Shown here: positions 25,001 through 37,000 of the stretch, one piece after another | How the letters are laid out: each line of letters opens with the position of its first letter | How positions within the stretch are numbered: position 1 is the first letter of the stretch | Source: Himantopus leucocephalus | Lineage: Eukaryota > Chordata > Aves > Charadriiformes > Recurvirostridae | Direction of reading: 5' to 3' | Assembly: GCA_003993805.1 (NCBI GenBank) | Contig: RSEF01000031.1 | Span: 24,949,951-25,013,950 of the forward strand | Length of the DNA: 64,000 nucleotides | Made by a program: the position numbers and the translations under genes | Notes under the pieces: model-generated | The model's input: the letters and a program-made list of their open reading frames with translations, nothing else | Database searches by the model: none | What the model was told of the DNA's origin: nothing

Positions 25001-28000
25001 GTGCCTCTACACCAATGCACACAGCATGGGCAACAAACAGGAGGAGTTGGAAGCCACCATGCTGATGGAAAGCTATGACCTAGTTGCCATTACTGAAACT
25101 TGGTGGGCTACTTGGTGGCTACTGGAACAGATTAGCCTGAGAGGGACTGCTGTACTTGGGAGGTCCCATGATTAGAGGGACCTTGGTATTCTGACCCTTA
25201 CAAAGATTGGTGGGCTAAAAATATGTTCAAAATATGGTTTGGATTAGGGTTTGGCTTAGTCAGTGCTCAATAGCTGGGCCATTTGGCTTAATTTAGGACT
25301 AAGACTGGCAGGATCCAGTGGACTAACAGTGATCCTAAGGCTAGGGTTAACATCTGCCGTGCCAGATTCCCTGAAGTAGTGGAGAAAGAGTTGCCGTGCT
25401 GTGAAATACCTGTTAAATTTAAGGCTGGTTCCAGCATGGGTTGTTGGGTGAATCTTAAGGCTCGGGCTGGGGTTCATGTTGCAGTAAAAAATAACAAAGG
25501 GTGATGAGCTAGATTTTTTTCAATATGGTGTGGCTAGAGGAGGTGTATTGGCCAGAAGTAAATGCATAGAGTTGCATGGATTAAGGGTTAAGATCTTAGT
25601 AGCTGCTATACTCTTTTTCTGCCATTTTGTCAGCACAGAGGGTAGCTGGAAAGCTAAAGCAAACCACCAGCAAGACACTGAACTGGTGCTGGGGAATATC
25701 CCTGCCTATTTTTACACCAGTGACTCCATCCCTTTCCCTGCCCGAATATGCTATACAAGGAAAGATGTAAGCTAGGCTGCCATCCCACCATCACTGGCTT
25801 CAGACAAATCTCTTGGGGATCAGGGACGCCTGTGAGAAGTTAGGGAAATGTAGTAGCTCCTCTAAGTCAAAAAGAATTGCTCAGGTCGCTAGTCTTCAAA
25901 AAAATTTGGAAGCATAACGTCATACTTTAGTCTCACCTGTCCTGGTTCGTACAAGATGCCATCTGCAACAAAGATCAGACTCCAAGACTTTAATATATAT
26001 TTTATGTATTGATATGTTTTAGATTCTCATAAAACCCTTATGGCTTGATAATTTTTCTAGATAGCTAAATGTGGTAAGTACTGTTACACACAAAATTGTG
26101 GACACAAGATGGTATGTAAAGAATTATGGTCTCTTTTCAATTTTGGTTTCTTTCTGTCTTTCATTTTCATTTCAGGTGGAGATGATTCAAAGAGCGTGTT
26201 AAATACTAAAAGTATAGAGGTTACAAACCTGCACCAGGTACATCTTTACTAAGAATCCTGATGTTATTTTGATGCTGAACTGTTAAGGGCTTGCTAGCAG
26301 TCTTCAGTAAACTAAAGTAGAAGACTATTTCTGAAATGTCCTTCAAAACCAGCACATAATGTACTAGGTGCTTCAACCTAGCAGAGACTGAAACAGAGCA
26401 ATATTCAATGTTATGCCAATTCTTTGGCAAGCAGTTGCTGATCCTTACTGGTACTTGGGATAAGCTGCAGCCTCATGAAGATGCAAGATGGCGGCAATCA
26501 GCTGCCTCTCATGGACAGTTCTTGCTGAGTTTTTGCAAGTGCTGTAGAGGTAACTTACAGCAAGCATGGTACATCAGTGCCTCTTTGTATTTGTAGAAAC
26601 CTGACTGAAACTGCAAGATGCAGCCTGGCTTGTGGCAGTAGGATAGCTGCTTCTTGCCTCTGTTTAGTAGGTTGTGTTGCATTTCAATAGGAGAGGGTTA
26701 GGGAGCCACTGTCGTGCACAGGCATTGCACAGTTCATGTCGTGAGACCTCACTAAGATGTGGGAGCTAGTGCCTCACGTGAAGACAAGACACCGTGATCA
26801 CTCACTCAGCTCGTAGTTTGTTTGCATGTAGCACAACAGCTTTTGGCATTAAAAGCTGTGCTCTCCCCCTCTCATTTTCTCCCCTTTGAACAATGATAAG
26901 TCATAATATCTGAAACATATAATGCAGTGTGCACAGACACTTTATTCTTGCTTCCTAAACTTTTATGTGGTTGTGATAACTGTCCTTGTCACTCACAGTA
27001 GTGCAATCTACAGTGTCCTTAGAAATGTTATGCTGTAGCAGCATCCGTGGTGTGTAGTCTTAGATTACACTGTAAGACATTAGTTGATTGATGAAGGATA
27101 TTCTCCAAGGAGAAGGTGTTGTAAACATTTAATTGGGAAAACCTATTACTGTGGCTGTGTAACTGATGATTTCAGTAGTTGTGTGAGTTGTTGCAGTGTT
27201 TGTGTTCTGGTTCTGTCTCCAGATACGAAGTAATCAATGGGATAATTCTAGTTAGTCATTGGCCTTTGGAGCAGTTTTGTTGTGAGATTGACATGAGTTA
27301 ATTCTGCATGGTTTTGCTGTGTTATTTCCCTTTCTTTATAATTTCCTAGAATCATTGCAGGCAGGTTTGCCAGAAATGGGAAACTGTAGCTCTGGTATAT
27401 GACTACAGAAGCAATGTAGTTTTAATTCTTCGAAGACAGAGCATGAATTTGAAACCAGTTCAATTTTTACAAATAAATAAAGGTATAAAGCACTTCAGTA
27501 ATATTTATCGTTGGATTTCACCCATTAATTTTTAGGCTTTCATATACATATTCCTTAGTTCCCTATTTCTTTGTCCTGCTGTCTTAAAAAGCTGCACAGG
27601 CAGAGGAGATCAGTTAACTTTACAATAGCACAGTTTTCTTTCAGTGTATAATAAAGCAATTTATCAGAAAATGAAATAAAGTATATGGCCTGTTTTATAG
27701 GTAGAATTAAATACAGATGGCACAGTTCAACATGATAATACTGAAGTGTCAAAGGAAGTTTTGCTAAAAATGAGCAAAGCAGAAAAACAAATTTGGTGAA
27801 ATACACCAAAAAAAAGTTCTTCAGGATTCTGAAGGCAGAAAATCAAATGAAAAAAATATAAGCTCAAAAAACCCCAAATAGATCTGCTACTCTTATAGCA
27901 GAGGCTACAGCCAAGAGTAAAACTATTCAGAAATAATGTCTCATGTTGGATGGACTCAGGTTTAGGTCCGCTTGTAAACCAAGTAACAGTTAAATTACAG

Positions 28001-31000
28001 AAAACATATTTTCCTGATGCTGGGCCTAATGAAATGGGCCACACTGTTGCTGTTTCTAATCATAGTTCTTGCATCCCAGTTAATGTTGTAGGAAAACTGA
28101 GCCAAGTCAGACAGAATTGCAACAGGAACATTAATTCAACAGTGGTAACTGTGAAAATTCATTTACAGGAGAAAGGGGCAGAACTGATGGAAGCTCAGCA
28201 CCTTGAGTTGTAACAGGGGAGGAGATCACCAGTTTGCCTTGCCCCACATCAGTGGTTTCTGGAAAAATAGTGTCTGCACAGCATTCTCAGACTACTGATT
28301 TAACCAGACTTGATTCTCGGTCAATACTTACTTGCTTTGACTTCCTCTCACAATGTATCTGTTTTAAAGTTACATCAGGAAGTCAAGAGTTATGATAGTC
28401 GTCAACATAGTCTCAAGCAGAATAACAGTAGTAGTTTGAGTGACAGGAATCTAAATACCGATACGAGGATACCTTCAGAGCAAATTATTTCTCTGCAAAA
28501 CTTGACAAATCAAATTAAATCTGATGTTGATGGAAAAAAAAATTAATGGATCAGCTCTAAGTTTAAAACTCTCTTTGCCTTTGAACAGATTTCCTTAGAA
28601 ACAGATGAGTCAGAAACAGTGTGTGCAAATCTTATGAATCCAGACATCACAGGCATATTGCAACAGACTATTGTAAATGAGGTGCAAAACATTTATACTA
28701 ATATATCTGAAGATGGAACCAGCTGCACTGAACAGACACTTCAAGCAAATGCAGAAACACTGTTAGCACATGAACTTTTAGCAGCTACTAATGAAGAAAG
28801 TGTTTCTGGAAGTCCTTATAATTCTACCAGTGGTGTACTAAGCACCATTGAACAAAAGGCTCCACAGCCAGAGAAAGGAGGGAGGATCCTGCTTAATGCA
28901 GAAGAAAGTGTTGAAGGATGTCACAGTGAAACTGAAAATGCTAGTAGCTTAGAGACTGAGCCTATAGCTTTACAACTCCATGAGAAGGGCACACTTCAAA
29001 TTGGAGGAAAGAGAGAGGATCTTCAGGAGACCAACTCAAAAACAGATTTGATTTTTGGTGTTAATGTAGACAGCAAGTCTCCTCATTCATTTCAGATTGT
29101 GGAAAATATGGAGAAAGAAATCTTCCAGAAAACAGGTGCCATGTTTTCTTTGAAACTAATTATTTTGTGAGTTTTTTGTAATCATTCTCTGTATTTTATT
29201 AAAAAAACGCAGCTGTTGGTCTCTAGAGAACGTATTTTGCCACAAATAAATAGCAGACACATGGAAGATGTTGTGGTACAGTCCACTATGCCAGATTAAC
29301 AAGTCAGTAATTTTTGCTTCGTGTTTTTGGGGGCTGTTTTATATCCAAGTCTCTGTTGTATTTACCAAACTATGACCACAACGGTCATTACAATAATTAG
29401 AATGAAATTCCTAAGTACCTTATTTTTTTAATACCTAGGAATCAGTAAAGGTCATATTGTCACAAAAGAATCTTTGAATTGTTTTGGACTCAGTCTCAGT
29501 ATATTAACATATGGTCAATAGTGGACAAGGGATTTATTATGTTAAAGTCTTTTCAAAAATTGTGTGAGGTACTGCAGGCATTTTTTAACCTCGGTCATTT
29601 TGACATTCATTTTAATACCAGTTATAATTTCTGAAATTACTGACTATTATGCCATAGATGCTCTTAAATTCTTTTATTAAACGAACAGATGAAGGAGTGT
29701 TTGCTGGAGTAAGTGGAACAGAAGGCACTGAAAAAAATGGAGAAGAGGAAAATGCAAAGACCAATGTTCTTTCGCAGTTTACTGAGACAGAGGAAGTCCA
29801 TACTAAAAGAGTAAGATTAGACCCTCAGGAGACAAGCCAAAAGGCAGCCTCGTATTCCAGCAAAACCAAGCGTTCATCTAATCAATCACAATTCAGTCAA
29901 GCATCAGAACAGCAAACATCCAAGAAATCAGGTGAAAAGTTAATAATTTTCTGTAAAAACAGTGGAGTTTTTTTTCCAGATATACATGAAGAAGGCTTTT
30001 TGTGATACATGAGGGAAAGTTTAGAAAAATACATACAGCATGTTGAGCAAATACTCTAGTGAGTTCTAAATACTGGAAATATTTCCAGAACTTCTGTACT
30101 GTTTACAGAATGCACATACTTACTCTGCTTTGTTTATGTTACATTCATCAGTCTTTCAGCATTGTGGTTGAGGGGATGCAGGATCATAACCGAGAGCTTA
30201 AAATAATATTATATTGATTCTTAGTTATCTATGTTACATAAATAATTGTTTAAAATGACACTGACTTGGTCCTCAGTTAACTATTTTACGTATCACAGAC
30301 CAAAGAAGAAAACCTGGCTCTCCGTATATTTGGCACACGCATATCCACTTATAGACTGTATCCTCATCAGGCACAGATCAGCATACATTCTGATTGTACT
30401 GGTACATTTGGTTTTAGCTGTAGTATAGAAACAAACCTACTTAAATGAGTATGAGGGTCTAGTGTCCTCCGGTGGTTATATTCTCTTCTGCCTGCACGTA
30501 CAGCTTTCTGTTTAGTAGTTTCATCCCATGTCTAAGACTTGCATTTGTCTTGTAGCCTTACCATCACAACAGAGCCCTGGTCCAACAGGTTGCTCATCAT
30601 AACCTCCAAGTATTTTTCACTTACTGCTTTTTTGGTAAAGCTGGCAGTCATCTTGTGTACTTTGATTCTTTTTGGAACCAGAGAACCATAGCACTCAAGA
30701 TTTACTAAAACCAAAACCTGTGGTTCAGACAGGAACCTTCCTCTCTTAAAACTTTTAAATGTAATATATCTGGACTGCTGATTCAAAAATTTTTATCCTC
30801 ATATCATTTGGCATTCTCCTTAATTTGTGTTGAAATGAAAAAACCTGTGTCATTAGATGATAGTAATTTCTTGTGTAGCTTTGCCTTGATATGGAATATA
30901 GTATTTGTCTTTTCTGATTGTCTTAGACAATTCTGTCATTTCTCTGTAGTAATCAAGAGTTTGGGAATTATTTTTTCTGGTTTTGATAGATTTTAAAATA

Positions 31001-34000
31001 CTGCCTTCTTAGGACCTTAGCTGTCTGTGACTATCTCCTTGTATTCTTTTGTTTTCCACAGCAGTTTTCCACAACTCCTTATTTATATTTGCTACCATTC
31101 ACTTACCATTTTTTCATTTCTCATTTACTGTTGCTGTCTAATTCCCTTCCTAAACCAGGTTAGCTTTTAACTTGGTGCTGCTTTTCATCTTGAGTGTGGG
31201 GTATGTTGTGATTTCTTAATCTGGGAAGAAAACTTCCTAGCTATTATTCATATTTTTCTGCTGACATTTTTTCTTCAAACTGTTTTTTATTTATAATTGT
31301 TTGCAGCTCTGTGAAACTTTCCCTTTCAAATAACTACTGTGTCAGTGTAAATTTATGCTTTGTATATACATACATAGGAAAAAGTGGTTTTTTATATGTA
31401 TAAGTTTATAGATGTATGTGTTGAATGCATGTGTATTTGTGTGTGGATATAATATTTGATTTATTTTTTTCTAAGTGTGTGCAGCAAAAAATTTTAGTTT
31501 CTTCCTTGGACTGCAGCTATGTGCTGCTGGGGTCTGTAGGTCAAACTTTGGTTGCCTTTGAGTGGGATGTAAATGAGTGCTAGCATTAAGTAGATTGTAT
31601 ATATTTTGAAAATCAATGGGATCCGTGCTCTACATCCATTAAATGCTTTTAAAACCAGTGTACATAACAGCATGTATACTTAGAATAATACGTATAACAA
31701 ATATACACGCCCACCCATACACACACACACACACTATGGACAAATACATCTGTGCACATACTGTCAACATTCTCATTTGTTTACCTGTTTTTGTTGTTTG
31801 CTTAGTGCCCTCCTTCTCTTTGGAGACTTTGTCTGGATGCTCATTAGTCTTACAAGTTGATTTAAGGACTAATCAGCCAATCTCTGCAATGTCCTGTAAC
31901 ACATGACAGAAAACATCTAGGAAACTATTCGAGGTTCCTGCTAATCTGTTTCTCTTTGATAGGCACAGTCTTCTTATCCTTTTCTACTTTCAGCTATTTA
32001 CTCTTCCTGTCTCACATGGTTGCTGGTTTTCAACCCATGCTAAGTTCCTGCTGTCTTGTGTTTCTGGACTGCAAGCTCATTTTTTCTTTTGGAAGGTGCA
32101 GGGAGAAGGAAAGTAGTAGGTGCTTCTTGTTACTTACTGCTCTACGGTACTTGGCAGTGTCAGTACTTAGCCTTCCTATCTCCAGATTGGTTCCTCTTGT
32201 TGTAGGAATGCGTTTTTACTTCATTCTGGAGAAAAATCCATGGCATGTCTGATACATGTCATCATCCTCTGCTAATCTTTGGAATAATAAACAATGAAAA
32301 TAAAAATTATTACTTTCCCTACAGTTGTTCTTTTTTGTAGCTCCTGTATTCCTGCTCAATCGTTACAATAAGGTCTATGTGCATTAATACATTTTTTTTC
32401 TTTAATATTTTTTGCCTCCTATACATATCACTATGATTTTTAAAAAAACTTTATTCCAAACGTGTCTTACATTTTGGTCTCCTCTGGAATAGCATTTCAC
32501 AGATTATTTTTTCCCCAAAAAGAGATTCTTCAGGTAATATTTTATTCAGCTAAAATTTAATTATTTCCTTCATCCCAGGAGAATGTTTTTGCTTGAGAGG
32601 TGGTGCGAGAAAGTGTAGCCCTTCATACTGTTGAAGGCATTAATAGCTTTAGAGACTGGAACGGTGGCATTCAGACTGCAGCAGAAAAAAGTGGAAGATG
32701 AGATAATGTTTTCTGACTTGCGGGGTTTTCAGATTTTTTGCTGCTTCATGCCTCCTCTTCATTGCTTTTGCATCTCATGTGATTGTTTCTGCATTCCAGT
32801 GGTCTTTCTTATATTGTTCTATTCTTGAATAAAAATATTTTCTTCTTCAATGATGCAGTGTCACTTTCATCTACAGTCAGTCACTTACTAGGGTCTCTAC
32901 ATTCCCAATGTTGAAATGTTCAAATATCTTTTTGAAGGAGGATATCCCTGAAGTTGTTGAGGTATGGCAGCCTGATCTATTCTGGTTTCTGGTTACTGTA
33001 ATCTCTCCATCTTATCTTTGTACATGTGCTGACTGGGTTTTGTAATTGCCAAGTTCCTGATCTTTCCTGCTCACGACCCACCGGGCAACGCATTCCACAG
33101 AGAACCAGTACTTTGTAATTCACATACCAATGTCCCATTATGCTTTTGCAAATGTTTTCTAACGACTATGAAGAAAACTGTTGTGCATGACAACTTAACT
33201 GGAAAACTTTGCAATTATTTCTGTTCACTTGCAGCCAATATTGCTAAGGGTCATTAGCTTAATGGGCTGTTCTCCACCTTTTTTTTTCTCCCATGACTCT
33301 AAAGAGTCCCTAGGATATTCTCCCATGAATCAAAGGGGAAGAAAAGGAAGAACCAGAAAGTGGATGATTGCTTTGGGAGTTCAGACCCAGAAGCTTTCAG
33401 ACAAAACACAGTACATTATCTTACAGAAAAGTATGTCTCAGATTGGAGGAGTATTTCAATAATGTGACCGCTCTGTGTGCTCTAGAATCTCAGTTTTCAT
33501 TTAAAAAAAGAAACTCTTTAGCTGTTCTGGTTGCCAATACGGTGTGGGCCAAGCACCCTCAGTGCAAAGAGGACAACCTGAATGCTTTCTGACAGGTTAG
33601 AATAGCTTCCAGTGAGCTCCATGCTGCCATGACTGGCTGCAGCAGTGCCTGAACAAGCTGGTTTAAAATTAATATGGATATATCCTTACTATATGTCTGT
33701 CTTTTATATAGTTGCACTGTGAACTTTCATGTTCTTCCAAACAGTCTTGGATGGCAAGCTTAGTAGTTTACCTTAAAGGAAACCTAGGAAAATCAGATTT
33801 TCCAGAAGGCAGGAGGAGCCTGAAGAAAAGCAGCTGTCAAATCGTGGAAGATGTTTGATAGCAATGGATACTGATAACTGAAAATATTTGAGAAGACAGC
33901 TTGTCTGATGAGAAGAGGAAATGCTTGGGGTGCAGCAAGGAATTGTCCATAGGAATAATTAAAAAAAAAACATGGATAAGAGTTGCACAATGCTTATTTA

Positions 34001-37000
34001 AAACCTTACACTTTCCTTCTTTTGGTCGAATTACAGATTTTCAATAAATCTGAGAAAGAACGCAGTGAAATTTTAAAAAAATCTGATAGCACAGTATTAT
34101 AACAGCAGGAATAGGAGTTTAAATAAAAGCTAACATGCATGGTAGAGCTCTTCAAGATTTATACACCCTGCCTTTTCGGTAGCAGTTTGGCAGAAGGGGT
34201 TGTCCTTACACTATATGCAGAATCAGTACTTTTTAAATCTGTTTTTTCCTTTGTATCTCTTACAATTTGATATGTCTGTTACCTGAAGGCTTAGAATTAA
34301 GACCTGTCTGATGATCGCATGATAAAATTTAAAGTGGATGTTGTTTGCTTTGTGGACCAATAAGAGAAGGATTAAATCATTTATTTACAATTATGGGTCC
34401 AATTAAAAGGCAGTTCAGCTATGTCACTAGATACTAATCAAAGATCTGTAATCAGTCTACAGGACTTCTTCACATCACAGCTGTAAAAATACCTTATGTA
34501 GAAACCTATCTCTTCACTGATACATAATTGGGAACGGAAAAGAGGTGATGGTCAAGTCTTCACTTTTATATAGTTTCTTAAATACCTTTATGTGTGTACT
34601 TTATATATTTAGCAGGCATGCCTGGTAACTTGAAAGCAGTCCATGGAGAAATCTAACATACTCCCTACTTCCGTACAGCATAAAACTTCAACCTTGTTAC
34701 CTTTTTTGTTGATCCCTAATCTGTTGTACCCTTGTTAAGTCATCTAGATTTGAACTGTAAATTCATTTGCATAGGGTCTGTTTGTTATCTGAGCTGTTAC
34801 ACAGTATCTTTAACCTTTTGATGTAGTCAATTAATGTTATTGAATAATTAAGGCAACAGGATTGCGCACATTTACATAAATTCAAATGGGTTATGAAGCT
34901 TAATTCTTTGTTTATAATGAAACATGTTTTGTGGTTCCTAATGAACACCTGGTAATGTGTTTAGAATGCTCCCTGTCTACCAGAAAAGAAGCTGTAATTT
35001 TACGTGGTACCTGTAATACAAGAGCCAGGAGAAAGACAAAAACTAAGAGAAATGAAAAAGGGGAAACTAAGCTGCATATTGCTGCTAGGAGAGGAGATTT
35101 GTCTTTGGTGAAAACTCTAATATCATCTGGAATTTGTGTCAATGAACAGGACTATGCAGGTTTGAAAATTACTCTCTTTTGGGCTTGTTTTATAATACAA
35201 TTTTATATAATTTATAGTCTATATGGTTTTATATTATTTATGTAATTTTAATATAATTATGGATTCCTGATTTATGATATAGTTGTGAGGAGGAAAGGAA
35301 GTCATGCAATGAGTGCTAGCACAATCAGTGAATCCCTGGATTTTATGTCTTAACATTAAGCTAAGGCAGCCTTTTTCTCAGCAGGGGCATTAAATGGGTC
35401 TTGCTCCTCTGCTGAAGAGAACATTTTCAGAGATACGTATGAAAAGTGGACTTGAAAGTTTGTTGGGACAACTAATGTTTATGCTTATGAATATATACAC
35501 GTGTGAAGCACATTCACACAAGTCTTATTTCCTTAGGAAATGAGGACAGAAATCAGATGACAGGATTATTTTTTCTTTTTTCTACCTAAATGTATAACAG
35601 ATTTCTATTTTTATAGTCTCAGAATGGATGGTATTCTATTCTGGATGCCCGGCAGACTTGATATTATAAAATGCCACTGGGATTAGAAATCAGACTGTTA
35701 ATATTATTCTTCTGAGTTTCTAGAGTCTTTCTGTTCTATTATTTTCGGGTTTTAATGATTTTTAGTAGTGTAGTAGAAAAGTAAACAATATATTTCTGCT
35801 TAATATTGGATACATTTTTCTCTAAAGTAAACTGAATCACACAGGCAACAATTTGCCTTGGCATTTCAAGATGATTGTTTGTATAAGATTTGTCTTAAAG
35901 AGAGTAGTCCATTGCTTGTAGTACAGCAAATGCAGCAAAATGTATAATCACTAATTAGTGATCTGTGTGGATCTTTCCAAATCAGATGCATGCTGTGTGT
36001 GTCATTTTGCTTTTATTAGGTTGGACAGCAATTCATGAAGCTTCCAACAGGGGATTTACTGAAGTGATCTTAGAATTACTGAAAGCTGGTGCTAATGTTA
36101 ACAGCAGAAATATGGATGGTATTTTACCCATACATGATGCTGTTTCTAGCAATTATTTAGAGGTATGTTTTTCTTTTACATTTGATTTCCTGAGCCTGAT
36201 TTCTAGCAGAGGGTCAGCAAAGCGAAATCCTGGTTTAAATAAGGAAAGTCAAAGTCACTAATACAATTTTAGTGTAGAATTGCATTTAGGAAATAAACCC
36301 AAACTCTTTAAAGTGATCAAAATTAGAGAAATGTTTTTCAATAGCAATAGTTGAAATTGTACAGTTAGTTGACCTTTTCAGTCCGGCAGACAAATCAGAA
36401 AAATTCAGAAGCTCCCCATGGTTCTTTCCCACATATTGGGCTTTTTAAAAATAATAGTGAGATTGAGCATTCTCAATCTGATCATCTAGGCCAACCGCTC
36501 TGCCATGGGCAGAGACATCTTTCACTAGATCAGCTTGCCCAAAGCCCCGTCCAACCTGACTTTAAACACTTCCAGGGATGGGGCATCCACAACTTCTCTG
36601 GGCAACCTGTTCCAGTGCCTTACCACCCTTGTTGTAAAAATTTTCTTTTTTGTGAAGAAAAAAACCCTAGGCCTGCTGTTTAAAAATCAACCAATTTTTT
36701 TGCATTAAGTGGTCCCTTCAAACCCAAAACATTCCATGGTTCTATAGAATAGACTAGATTATTAAGTTGCAGGGGACCTAAAATCATCATCTGGTCCAAG
36801 TGCCTGACCAATTCAGGGCTGACCAGGAGTTAAAGCATGGTGTAAGGGTGTTGTCCCAAATGTCTTTGAAACACTGACAGGTTTGGGGCATTGACCACCT
36901 CTCTAGGAAGCCTCTTCCAGTGTTTCACCACCCTCTTGGTGAAGAAATGCTTCCTAACATCCAGTCTAAACCTCCTCCGAAGCAGCTTTGAACCATTCCC

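Larger units (their letters stand above)
21270..26175 (+). other. ANKRD31: Intron, 4.9 kb, where the first ankyrin triplet would be expected
   Basis: No intact ankyrin exon is visible. Contains a CR1 5' fragment (24390-25180) flanked by degenerate TTAGGG-like tracts (about 24050-24170 and 25230-25600). The rest is unassigned. Confidence 0.6.

Noticed and set aside
27701..28588. Treating this stretch as a separate gene or a retrocopy
   Set aside because: It begins at an acceptor in the phase of the preceding exon and runs directly into the intact spacer exon, so it is part of ANKRD31, not an insertion.
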